From Citrifermentans bremense R1 (lineage in GTDB: Bacteria; Desulfobacterota; Desulfuromonadia; Geobacterales; Geobacteraceae), in the NCBI RefSeq assembly GCF_000426865.1, contig NZ_AUGE01000016.1, forward strand, positions 1 to 64,000: a stretch of 64,000 nt of DNA, given 5' to 3'. The position numbers were made by a program, and so were the translations under genes. Of this stretch, positions 57,397-64,000 are shown in pieces. The notes under the pieces were generated by a model. That model ran no database searches. It was not told the DNA's origin and saw only the letters and a list, made by a program, of their open reading frames with translations. Every line of letters begins with the position of its first letter. Within the stretch, counting starts at the first letter, position 1.

Positions 57397-59034
57397 CTAG
57401 CCGAGGGTGAAGTAGAAGGTCGCCCCTTGGCCGGGTTCGCTCTCGGCCCAGATCTGGCCGCCGTGCCGCTGAATGATGCGCTGCACGCTGGCGAGGCCGA
57501 TGCCGGTCCCTTCGAAATCGCGCGCGTCGTGAAGGCGCTGGAACGGTTTGAACAGCAGATCCCCCAGGGCCATGTCGAAACCCGCCCCGTTGTCCCGGAC
57601 GAAGTAGGCGGTCTTCCCCTGGTGGTCGATGGTGCCGAAAGCGATCTCGCTCAGCTCCTTTTTGGCGGAGTACTTCCAGGCGTTTCCCAGCAGGTTGTCC
57701 AGAACCACGCGCAAAAGATGTGCATCGGCGACACCGCGCACGCCTGGCTGGATAAGCAGGGAGACGTTGCGCTGAGGCTCGGCGCGTTTGAGTTCGGCGC
57801 AAAGCTCCTCCACCAGCCCGGTTATATCCACCTCTTCCCTGACCGATTCACCTGTGTTTCGGCGCGAGAAGTTGATAAGTGTGTCTATCAGGTGGTTCAT
57901 CCTGATGCTGCCGTTGAGGATCTCCCGTACGTATTCCCTGCACTGCGGGTCCATGCCGGGACCGTAAAGCTCGAGCAGCACCTGGCTGAAGCCGTTGATG
58001 GCGGTGAGAGGCCTTCTGAGGTCGTGGGAAACGGTGTAGCTGAAGGCCTCCAGTTCTTCGTTGGCAAGCTCCATCTCGCAGGCGCGCGCCGAAAGGTGCG
58101 TGTGCAGCACCTCGATCTCCTCGGCAGCCTGTTTGCGCTTGGTGATGTCGGAGACCATGGCGAACGCCCCGGTGAACTCGCCGCTTGGGCCTTTCACGGG
58201 GATGGCGGAAACGCTGGCCCATATCCTGGAGCCGCCGTTGCGCAGCAAGATCGTCTCGTAATGCTCGGACAGCCCCTTTTCCCGGCTCTTCATTTTGGCG
58301 GCTATCTCGTCGTGCAGGCAGTCGTCGACGAACTCAAGGAAGAGACGCCCGACGACGTCGCCGACCTCCAGGCCCAGCATCTCGGCGAACTGACGGTTGG
58401 CGTAGCTTACGCGCCCTTCGGCATCGACGGCGAGTATCCCCTCCTGGGAGGTCTCTACTATCATGCGGTAGCGCTCTTCGCTCTCCTTCAGAGCCTTTTC
58501 CGCAGCCTTCCATTCGGTCACGTCGGTCATGACGGCAAAGGAGCGCAGCAGTTCCCCCTGGGGTCCCAGCTCCGCCGAGGCGACAAGGAGCACGTCCAGG
58601 AGCTCCCCGCTCTTTTTCACCATCTGATAATGGACGTTGCAGCAAAAACCGGTGCGGAAGAACTCGGGCAGGACGACCTCTTCGGCGTAGCGGCGCGACT
58701 CCTCGGTGAGAAAATCGGTCGACTTGCGCCCGATCACCTCCTCCCGCTGGTAGCCCAGCACCTCGACCCAGTAGTTGCTGACTCCCAGGAGCAGCCCGTT
58801 GCGGTCGATGGAGTGCAGCATGACCGGGGTGTCGTTGTAGAGGGAGCGATACCCCTCCTCGACGGAACGCTGGGATTCGATGACGCGGCGCAACTGGGCA
58901 TTCTCGGCCTCGACCGTCGCCAGCCTGCGCTGCAGATCCTGCAGCAACAGGGCCGCCTTTGGGTCCGGCAGGGAGATGTCGAGTGGAGCCTTCGGTAATT
59001 TCTCCCGCGGCTCCGGCGTCAGGTCGTCTTGCAT
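57397..59034 (-). CDS. cytosolic PAS/PAS sensor histidine kinase
   Basis: A 545-residue kinase with no membrane helix. A coiled coil lies near residues 25-60, PAS-1 at about 65-185 (RSLYNDTPVMLHSIDRNGLL), PAS-2 at about 190-315 (RYRMIVETSQEGILAVDAEG) and a short coil. Then follow HisKA with FSYTVSHDLRRPLTAINGF near 345, N-box LLRVVLDNLLGNAWKYSAKK near 445, DNGAGFDM and FEGTGIGLASVQRII. The family resembles light/redox/phytochrome-type HisKA-HATPase kinases. The cognate regulator is not adjacent. The ATG at 59034 follows GGAG. Confidence 0.88.
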   Translation of the reverse strand: MQDDLTPEPREKLPKAPLDISLPDPKAALLLQDLQRRLATVEAENAQLRRVIESQRSVEEGYRSLYNDTPVMLHSIDRNGLLLGVSNYWVEVLGYQREEVIGRKSTDFLTEESRRYAEEVVLPEFFRTGFCCNVHYQMVKKSGELLDVLLVASAELGPQGELLRSFAVMTDVTEWKAAEKALKESEERYRMIVETSQEGILAVDAEGRVSYANRQFAEMLGLEVGDVVGRLFLEFVDDCLHDEIAAKMKSREKGLSEHYETILLRNGGSRIWASVSAIPVKGPSGEFTGAFAMVSDITKRKQAAEEIEVLHTHLSARACEMELANEELEAFSYTVSHDLRRPLTAINGFSQVLLELYGPGMDPQCREYVREILNGSIRMNHLIDTLINFSRRNTGESVREEVDITGLVEELCAELKRAEPQRNVSLLIQPGVRGVADAHLLRVVLDNLLGNAWKYSAKKELSEIAFGTIDHQGKTAYFVRDNGAGFDMALGDLLFKPFQRLHDARDFEGTGIGLASVQRIIQRHGGQIWAESEPGQGATFYFTLG

Positions 59035-59139
59035 CACTTTGCTCCAGCTTTCATGGCACGATGAGTGAGTTTTTGTTTACGCCTTGCAGCTGAAAGTGTC
59101 AACTAGATTCACCGCCTCCGGCGCCTGGAAGCCAGCAAT

Positions 59140-59153
59140 GTCAACCGGTTGAC
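59140..59153. promoter_or_regulatory. perfect 14-bp palindrome
   Basis: GTCAACCGGTTGAC lies about 116 bases before the thioesterase start. It looks like a protein-binding site but no partner is known. Confidence 0.35.
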
Positions 59154-59229
59154 CGGGAACCAGGGGCCCTGACGCCCTGGCCGGGATCCCCCCTTTATTT
59201 CCCGGGCGAAATCTGATAAGGTACCGCCC

Positions 59230-59239
59230 ACGTTAACGT
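59230..59239 (+). promoter_or_regulatory. ACGTTAACGT palindrome before the thioesterase gene
   Basis: A perfect 10-bp palindrome sharing the ACGT half-sites of the merR-type operators. TATACA at 59239-59244 and a weak CTGATA at 59213-59218 form a possible long-spacer promoter around it. Confidence 0.4.
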
Positions 59240-59268
59240 ATACAAAAACATGCTAAGGAGAAATCGCA

Positions 59269-59766
59269 GTGCCTACTTCGACTGTACTGAAAGCTTGTGA
59301 GGAGACGGAACCGGAAATCGATTTGAGCGGCGAGGCCGGCTGGACCCCTTTCGACGCACCTGCACTGGTGGGGGATTCGCTCCGCTTTGTCTCCGGCGAC
59401 AGAAGCGGAGACCGTTTCCGGGCCCGCTACTACCGCGACGCCGACAATCATCTCCACGCCAGGTTCTGGCTTGGCCCCGAAGCCGAAGGCCCCCCGGGGC
59501 ATGCACACGGCGGCGCAGTCGCAGCGATCATGGACGAGGCGCTTGGGTTGGCGGGATGGGCCGAGGGGTACTCCATCGTGGTGGGAAACCTGAACGTCAG
59601 CTTCCGTAACATGCTCCCCTTGGGGAGGGTGATCACCGTGGAAAGCAGGGTCGTCTCCGTCGAAGGGCGCAAGATCATGGTGCACGGCCGCATCTTCTGC
59701 GGCAACACGACCTATGCCGAAGCGCAATGCCTCTGCATCACCATCCCCGGCATCCCAGGCAAATAA
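59269..59766 (+). CDS. PaaI-family thioesterase (hotdog fold)
   Basis: A 165-residue protein starting with GTG after AAGGAG. HAHGGAVAAIMDEALGLAGW near residue 82 is the hotdog active-site motif. VGNLNVSFRNMLPLGRVITV near 105 forms the central strands. It is predicted to hydrolyse acyl- or phenylacetyl-type CoA thioesters. The position near the MerR gene and the ACGT palindrome suggests that it belongs to the acyl-CoA regulon. The N-terminal 25 residues are not part of the core. Confidence 0.84.
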   Translation: MPTSTVLKACEETEPEIDLSGEAGWTPFDAPALVGDSLRFVSGDRSGDRFRARYYRDADNHLHARFWLGPEAEGPPGHAHGGAVAAIMDEALGLAGWAEGYSIVVGNLNVSFRNMLPLGRVITVESRVVSVEGRKIMVHGRIFCGNTTYAEAQCLCITIPGIPGK

Positions 59767-59774
59767 ATCTCCGT

Positions 59775-59804
59775 ACCTGCGGTGGTCTGGCCGTCACCGC
59801 AGGT
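59775..59804 (+). terminator. hairpin terminator after the thioesterase gene
   Basis: A perfect 10-bp stem ACCTGCGGTG / CACCGCAGGT (59775-59784, 59795-59804) encloses a ten-base loop and is followed by TTTCC. Confidence 0.7.
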
Positions 59805-59959
59805 TTCCACGGCACGCCCCTTTGTACCTCCCGCAAGGAAGCGATCTGTAACACACGACATCTATTACGTGCTGACATAGCAGCATGCCCTGGCAGTAAC
59901 TTCCGTCTCCGAAAGTAAAACCTTGCTTTCACCTATTACCTTCAATCTCCCTTTTTCGA
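59805..59959. other. non-coding stretch
   Basis: No gene or hairpin of note appears between the thioesterase terminator and the putative small transcript. A weak TACCTT/TATATT pair (59937, 59960) could be its promoter. Confidence 0.35.
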
Positions 59960-60019
59960 TATATTGGAGTAGCGAGGAAGCTGAAGCAGCTAGAACCCTC
60001 TACCGCTGAGAAGCACAAG

Positions 60020-60133
60020 ATGGCAGCAGTGAGACTGTCGCCTGAGTTCGATCAGGAAGAACCGGATGCGAACGATAATAAAGAAGAATGGATCAAGATA
60101 AATCATGACGGCGGCACCATGTATTGTATTTGA
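60020..60133 (+). CDS. possible 37-aa acidic peptide
   Basis: ATG at 60020 opens MAAVRLSPEFDQEEPDANDN, then ends HDGGTMYCI at TGA 60131. A weak GAGAAG lies before it. Its last codons form the left arm and loop of the terminator. The frame stays open back to 59900 without a standard start codon. No family is recognised. Confidence 0.25.
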   Translation: MAAVRLSPEFDQEEPDANDNKEEWIKINHDGGTMYCI

Positions 60134-60154
60134 CATGGCGCTGCCGTTTTTTTT
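60108..60154 (+). terminator. Rho-independent terminator with eight T
   Basis: Fifteen-base arms at 60108-60122 and 60133-60147 pair at 14 positions including one G-U. A ten-base loop lies between, and eight T run at 60147-60154. Confidence 0.85.
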
Positions 60155-60180
60155 CAAACTTTTTCTTAAGTAACGTAAGG

Positions 60181-60240
60181 ACAGGCCGATAACACAGTAA
60201 AACCTGTCGCAGGGACCGTTCAAAAGAGCATAACTGTCCC
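60181..60240 (+). promoter_or_regulatory. two tandem small stem-loops in the leader of the 98-aa gene
   Basis: ACAGG (60181-60185) pairs with CCTGT (60203-60207), and GGGAC (60212-60216) with GTCCC (60236-60240). They could form an mRNA leader structure. No riboswitch consensus is matched. Confidence 0.3.
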
Positions 60241-60277
60241 CCGAAACACGCTCACTGCCAGACTGGAAGGAATGATA

Positions 60278-60574
60278 ATGGAAAAAGCGCCGTTTATCTT
60301 GGTACTGTTCGTCTCAATACTTGGACTGCTTGCTGCCAATCCAGGTTTCAGGGACATCGCCGAGCACGATAACCGCGAGATATCCAGCTACGACTACGCG
60401 AAACTGCATGCGGCTATGGAGCATGACGCAGAGATAGCCGCCCTGGCAAGAAGGGAGCTAACGCAGGATCACGTCACTATCGCCCAGTACAACAAGGTGA
60501 TGCGGAAAATAGATAGCATGAAGCTAAAGCAAGCGCGCCAGGTTGCGACTGTGCAGCAGGCGAGCCTGAGATAG
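60278..60574 (+). CDS. small exported or membrane-anchored protein, 98 aa
   Basis: MEKAPFILVLFVSILGLLAA is a hydrophobic signal/anchor sequence. A helical, charged domain follows (EISSYDYAKLHAAMEHDAEI, then IAQYNKVMRKIDSMKLKQAR). The ATG at 60278 is seven bases after GGAAGG; the ATG at 60272 is an alternative. The protein has no cysteine and no recognised family. It is likely a periplasmic stress or structural protein, but this is a guess. Confidence 0.6.
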   Translation: MEKAPFILVLFVSILGLLAANPGFRDIAEHDNREISSYDYAKLHAAMEHDAEIAALARRELTQDHVTIAQYNKVMRKIDSMKLKQARQVATVQQASLR

Positions 60575-60757
60575 ACCGATCTTTTTGATTGAATAATTCT
60601 CATAATAAAGTTATTATCTTGACCGTTACAAATTTTTTGCTTCAATAGAGCCACCATCTCCTGCCAGTTTTTGAAGCGAACTGTCAGGTGCATAAGATCG
60701 GCAAACGCGATTCATCATCGACCGAATGGCCTGCAATCCAATAGCAAAGGAGAAGTC

Positions 60758-61234
60758 ATGAGAAAAGACATCCGCAGTATCATTCTTGCAGCAGCAGCCG
60801 TCGCTGCGTTTGCAGTCCCCGCCCTGGCCGAGAGCAGCACGGTCTGCACCGTAACTGCACCGGAGATGAGGCTCAGAAAGAGCCCCAGCAAAAAGGCCAA
60901 GGTAGTGGCGATCATCAAAAAGGACACCAAAGTAACGGCGGAGCAGTGCTCGGGCGGATGGGTCAAGGTCTCCTCTCAGGACGGCAAGCTCAACGGATAC
61001 ATCGGGGGCTGGGCGCTCGCCGCTGCCCCGACTCAGGTCGCCGAGGCGCCGGCAACGCAAGTAGCCGACACGGCTCCCTCCACTATCGCGGCACAGAAAG
61101 AGGTCCCCTCCAACGAAAAGCTCGCCATGCAGATCACCGAGCTGCGCCTAAACGTGCTCGGCATCGAGCGCGACATGCAGCAGATGCATAAGGAGATCCG
61201 CAAAATCAAGTCGACGTTGCGGCATAAAAAGTAA
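60758..61234 (+). CDS. exported SH3b-domain protein
   Basis: A 158-residue protein: signal peptide MRKDIRSIILAAAAVAAFAV with cleavage near ALAES, then an SH3-like domain (TVTAPEMRLRKSPSKKAKVV, then GWVKVSSQDGKLNGYIGGWA) at about 28-85. A linker is followed by a C-terminal coiled coil (ITELRLNVLGIERDMQQMHK). Bacterial SH3b domains often bind peptidoglycan or surface polymers. The ATG at 60758 follows AAAGGAG. The gene ends before the terminator at 61276. Confidence 0.82.
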   Translation: MRKDIRSIILAAAAVAAFAVPALAESSTVCTVTAPEMRLRKSPSKKAKVVAIIKKDTKVTAEQCSGGWVKVSSQDGKLNGYIGGWALAAAPTQVAEAPATQVADTAPSTIAAQKEVPSNEKLAMQITELRLNVLGIERDMQQMHKEIRKIKSTLRHKK

Positions 61235-61275
61235 ACTGCCGGTGCAGCAGGGGCGAGGCTCCTGACCGTTTCACT

Positions 61276-61311
61276 AAAAGAGGGCATCCCGGCTTAGGGA
61301 TGCCCTCTTTT
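61276..61311. terminator. bidirectional terminator
   Basis: A perfect 15-bp stem (61276-61290, 61297-61311) encloses a six-base loop. A-rich and T-rich arm ends serve both the SH3b gene and the convergent YbaN-like gene. Confidence 0.88.
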
Positions 61312-61323
61312 ACGTGCTGTCGT

Positions 61324-61767
61324 TTACTGGTTGCGGATTTTCCACCTTCGATTTACCGCAGCAGGAACGCTCGGCAGCAGCAGGAGATAAACCGTGACGA
61401 CCGCCGCGATGGTAACGAGCAGGAACTTTGCCCAGGTGCTCTCGACGAACCATGCCGTCACCGGGAACGAGATCCAGATGGCACATACAGCGCATGCCTT
61501 CGCCTTGCGTGACATTCCGCCGTGCACCAGGTAGTCCTTCAAGATCGGGCCAAGGTGACGATGTTCGACGAGCCAGGTATGAAATTTCTCAGAGCTCCTT
61601 GAGAAGCAGAATACAGCCAGCAGCAGGAAAGGCACGCTCGGCACCAGGGGAAGGAACAAACCGATAACCGCGCAAGCAATGGAAACCCAGCCGACGCCTA
61701 TGAGTATCAAGCGCAGCACCTCGTTCTTCACCTGCCTGCCGCCTCGCCTCCCTATGCCATAACGCAT
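61324..61767 (-). CDS. YbaN/DUF454 family membrane protein
   Basis: A 147-residue inner-membrane protein with three to four helices. The DUF454 signature is GWVSIACAVIGLFLPLVPSV and PFLLLAVFCFSRSSEKFHTW. The ending lies in VYLLLLPSVPAAVNRRWKIR. The function is unknown. The ATG at 61767 follows AGAGGA; an extended frame to 61881 would run through non-coding sequence. Confidence 0.85.
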   Translation of the reverse strand: MRYGIGRRGGRQVKNEVLRLILIGVGWVSIACAVIGLFLPLVPSVPFLLLAVFCFSRSSEKFHTWLVEHRHLGPILKDYLVHGGMSRKAKACAVCAIWISFPVTAWFVESTWAKFLLVTIAAVVTVYLLLLPSVPAAVNRRWKIRNQ

Positions 61768-61881
61768 GCGTATTCCTCTCCTCACCTTCTCAACATGCCA
61801 ACCCATTGTAAGCGAACTGCACCGGTTTTGACGAGAAAAAAGGGGCGGGACGAAGGCACCGGTCACCCATAGTTGCATCAC

Positions 61882-62682
61882 CTATTGAAGGAGAAGGATC
61901 TCCCGCTCGGCAAGACAAAAAACTCTGCGGGCAGCGTAGTCCCAGCGCTCGACCAGGCAACTGCGCGGCTCATTTTCTATGCGGTAGCGGATCAGGTTGA
62001 CCGAGTTGGGAATTTCGCCGCGGACCCGGCGGGAAACGGCGGTCCCGGCAAGGACGGACCAGACCCGGCGGGGAATTTCGTGAACTTCGTTTAGAAGGCG
62101 CACATGCGGGAGATGAACGTGTCCCCCGAGGATCAAGTCGGCGCCGGCTTCGGCCCAGGCGTGGATGGCGTACGGGTGGTTCCTCAACAGGTTTTTCACA
62201 TCGCTTTGCCGGGTGGCGCGCACGGGCTGGTGCGCCGCTACGACGCGCAGTTGGCGGGGCGAGCCCGTCTGGAGACGGCGGCTCACCGTCTCGATCTGCC
62301 GGGGCGACACTTCCCCGTGCTTGTGGCGCGAAGGGCGCGTCGTGTTGACCCCCACTACCAGGAGCTCTTGCGACTCGAATACCGGCTCCAGGTTGCGGCC
62401 GAAGCTGCGTTGAAAATTGCCGTAGGGCGAGAAAACCCGCCCCAGGATGTTGAAAAGAGGGAGGTCATGGTTCCCGGGGATCACCAAGAGGTGCGGCACG
62501 GGCATACGCCCCAGAAAGTCGACAGCCGCTTTGAACTGCCAGGCGCGGGCGCGCTGGGTGACGTCCCCTGAAAGCACCAGGAGATCCGGGCGCAGGTCGC
62601 CCGCCAATTGCAGCAGCGCCTCGACCACGGCCGGAATTTCCGTGCCGAAGTGGGTGTCGGATATATGCAAGATGGCGCTCAT
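61882..62682 (-). CDS. metallophosphoesterase (Icc/CpdA-like)
   Basis: A 266-residue calcineurin-like phosphoesterase. Metal and catalytic motifs are in order: HISDTHFG near residue 6, VLSGDVTQRA near 38, PGNHDLP near 70, AAHQPVRA near 155 and LGGHVHLPHV near 195. It is a dinuclear metal phosphodiesterase or monoesterase. cAMP phosphodiesterase or nucleotide hydrolase roles are possible. The start overlaps the stop of the diacylglycerol-kinase-like gene (ATGA). Confidence 0.88.
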   Translation of the reverse strand: MSAILHISDTHFGTEIPAVVEALLQLAGDLRPDLLVLSGDVTQRARAWQFKAAVDFLGRMPVPHLLVIPGNHDLPLFNILGRVFSPYGNFQRSFGRNLEPVFESQELLVVGVNTTRPSRHKHGEVSPRQIETVSRRLQTGSPRQLRVVAAHQPVRATRQSDVKNLLRNHPYAIHAWAEAGADLILGGHVHLPHVRLLNEVHEIPRRVWSVLAGTAVSRRVRGEIPNSVNLIRYRIENEPRSCLVERWDYAARRVFCLAEREILLLQ

Positions 62683-63626
62683 TCCCCCTCTCCCCCCACC
62701 GTTTTGGAACGGGGGACGACGAGAAGCAGCGAGTCGGGTGCTGCCTGGAACACCAGCGGAGGGACCATCCAGGTGACCTCGCCGTCCGTTGCCACCTTGA
62801 TGCGCCTGCCGCCGTGCAGCGGTTTCACCGTAAGCCTCTTGAAGGAAAAGGAGTCGACGGCATCCGCTTCCCGAAGCTTTCCCAGTACCGCCAGTGCCAG
62901 GGCTGAAATCAGTTGTCCCACCCCTTGAGCCTTGACCACGATCGCCGCCAGTTCCCCTTGCTGCACGGCGCGCGCCTCAGGCAGCCCCATCTGCCGCAGT
63001 TGCAGCAGGTTGTTGTCGACTACCAGGGTGCAGATGTGCATCACGTCGCTCCCCGCGCCGTCGTCGAGGGCCAGCACCAGCCGCGGTGGCGGAGCCAGCA
63101 AGGTCGCAAGGCCCGACAGCACGGCAACGAGCCTGCTGCGCCCGAATCTCTGCTTATGAACCTCGCGCTTTTCCAGCAGCTTGGGATAAAGGCCGAGGCT
63201 TGCATTCACCAGGAAAGGGCGCTGGTTCACCAGCCCGACCTGCACCGGCCGCAGCTCCCCGCGCAACAGCAAGGAGCAGGCCTCTTCCGTATCGACCGGG
63301 ATCCCGTGGGCGCGGCTGAAATAGTTGAAGGTACCCTGGGGGAGTACGCCGAAGGGACACCCCGAAGGGAGCACCTCCTGGACCACCGCGTTGATGGTAC
63401 CGTCCCCCCCCGCGGCGACAACTGTTCCCTGCTGCTGCCGTGCGAGCTGCACGGCCTCCCGCGCCACCTCCGGCAGCCGCCGTATGTCGCTTACGCGCCA
63501 CAGGCGGTAAGGACGCTTTCCCGCGGCAAGGACGCTGCGGATGGCATCCTCCCTTTGGTCCGCATCCTTGTCTCCGGAGCCGGCGTTCATGACTATGAAA
63601 AACGGGCTAGACGCGCGCTGGTTCAT
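62679..63626 (-). CDS. diacylglycerol kinase / YegS-like lipid kinase
   Basis: A 315-residue lipid kinase-like protein. FIVMNAGSGDKDADQREDAI is at the start, and VVAAGGDGTINAVVQEVLPS is the nucleotide-binding GGDGT signature near residue 78. GTFNYFSRAHGIPVDTEEA follows. It would phosphorylate a lipid alcohol at the membrane. The start is uncertain: the ATG at 63626 has no obvious ribosome-binding site. The metallophosphoesterase is translated from its 3' end. Confidence 0.85.
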   Translation of the reverse strand: MNQRASSPFFIVMNAGSGDKDADQREDAIRSVLAAGKRPYRLWRVSDIRRLPEVAREAVQLARQQQGTVVAAGGDGTINAVVQEVLPSGCPFGVLPQGTFNYFSRAHGIPVDTEEACSLLLRGELRPVQVGLVNQRPFLVNASLGLYPKLLEKREVHKQRFGRSRLVAVLSGLATLLAPPPRLVLALDDGAGSDVMHICTLVVDNNLLQLRQMGLPEARAVQQGELAAIVVKAQGVGQLISALALAVLGKLREADAVDSFSFKRLTVKPLHGGRRIKVATDGEVTWMVPPLVFQAAPDSLLLVVPRSKTVGGEGE

Positions 63627-63841
63627 ATCGTTTGACAGTGGCAAGAGAGACTCCTTCGGCCGTAACGGGTACGACGGATTCCCCGGCAAGGGGCGAAGCG
63701 CCGGCACAAGATTGGAATTCTATCATACCGCTACGGAACGAAGCATCCTTCCGCCTCTTGGGCAACGAACGCGTCGCCCGCCCCCCAGGCGCCGGACCGG
63801 ATGCGCCCCTCCCCGGCCGCCGCACGCAGCCGATATTATGC

Positions 63842-63870
63842 TTGTAATGCTTTTTGCGGTTTAGTATGTT
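63842..63870 (+). promoter_or_regulatory. promoter of the right-edge gene
   Basis: TTGTAA at 63842-63847 and TATGTT at 63865-63870 are spaced by 17 bases, 47 bases before the ATG at 63918. Confidence 0.5.
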
Positions 63871-63917
63871 TCCCGAAAGCAAAACAATACACGTTCACCT
63901 AAGACAAAGGAACCACG

Positions 63918-64000
63918 ATGGAAAAACTAGACGAGGCGCTGGTCGAACTGCGCCAGGACATGCGGGACCAGAAAAAGCAGTCCGCCTTTTACGACCTCTT
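63918..64000 (+). CDS. gene cut by window edge, first 27 codons
   Basis: ATG at 63918 preceded by AAAGGAACC. It reads MEKLDEALVELRQDMRDQKK, then QSAFYDL before the edge. The text slightly resembles the start of SseB-family proteins, but too little is visible to assign a function. Confidence 0.55.
   Translation, partial: MEKLDEALVELRQDMRDQKKQSAFYDL

Larger units (their letters stand above)
59972..60154 (+). ncRNA. candidate small transcript ending in a strong terminator
   Basis: The interval from a possible promoter (TATATT at 59960-59965) to the terminator at 60108-60154 would give an RNA of about 180 bases that contains the 37-codon ORF. No known RNA family is recognised. It could be a regulatory RNA, a peptide mRNA, or both. 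Confidence 0.35.

Noticed and set aside
60181-60277. Possible c-di-GMP riboswitch (GEMM)
   Set aside because: The conserved GEMM core is not present; only two short stems are seen.

Overview
The window is a chromosomal segment of a GC-rich deltaproteobacterium. Gene content and order suggest the Geobacteraceae (Geobacter / Citrifermentans / Geomonas type). The pointers are an NtrBC pair behind a dus gene, two unrelated enoyl-ACP reductases, a PPi-type phosphofructokinase, a succinyl-CoA:acetate CoA-transferase beside an ActP-like acetate carrier, and an EtfAB plus membrane Fe-S oxidoreductase acyl-CoA oxidation cluster. The genus is an inference from content; no rRNA or tRNA gene was seen.

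Layout. (1) 1-1500 is an AT-richer accessory strip of minus-strand genes: the first 17 codons of a Y1/REP-associated transposase at the left edge, two tiny ORFs and two proteins of unknown function. (2) 1513-14437 is mostly plus-strand housekeeping: MidA-like methyltransferase, HAD phosphatase, aspartase/fumarase family lyase, NifU-like protein, cardiolipin synthase, MutS2, a DHFR fused to a helical-repeat tail, RecO, DnaB, a FabMG-like reductase and a REC-PilZ protein. (3) 14421-20128 is minus strand: isochorismatase-like hydrolase, dusB-ntrB-ntrC, sirtuin and YbaK. (4) 20175-28270 is plus strand: a stand-alone receiver, a Cys-cluster protein, FabI, HflX (apparently with an AUC start codon), a TRIC-type channel, a NUDIX hydrolase and a chemoreceptor closed by a terminator. 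(5) 28302-32185 is minus strand: RtcA, PPi-type PFK and a GGDEF-EAL protein.

(6) 32331-56539 is the metabolic core, all minus strand. From a promoter at 45782-45810 runs a colinear set: thiolase, 3-hydroxyacyl-CoA dehydrogenase, enoyl-CoA hydratase, acyl-CoA dehydrogenase, membrane Fe-S ETF:quinone oxidoreductase, EtfB, EtfA, cobalamin adenosyltransferase, CaiB-like CoA-transferase, a second acyl-CoA dehydrogenase, a two-subunit CoA-transferase, a DUF2889 protein and a small unknown. It encodes beta-oxidation of short acyl-CoAs together with the route from acyl-CoA dehydrogenase electrons to the quinone pool. From a second promoter at 56741-56769 runs succinyl-CoA:acetate CoA-transferase, IclR regulator, DUF485 protein, ActP-like symporter, a small cytosolic protein, the fused mutase IcmF, a nitroreductase and an M24 peptidase. 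IcmF needs adenosylcobalamin, which the adenosyltransferase in the neighbouring cluster would supply.

(7) A divergent MerR-family regulator (56920-57324) follows. Near-identical 16-bp motifs lie inside both of the above promoters, a related motif overlaps the merR ribosome-binding site, and a weaker one precedes a PaaI-type thioesterase at 59269. This suggests a LiuR-like acyl-CoA regulon. (8) 57397-64000 holds a PAS histidine kinase, the thioesterase, a probable small transcript with a strong terminator, two small exported proteins, a YbaN-like membrane protein, a metallophosphoesterase, a diacylglycerol-kinase-like protein and a gene cut by the right edge.
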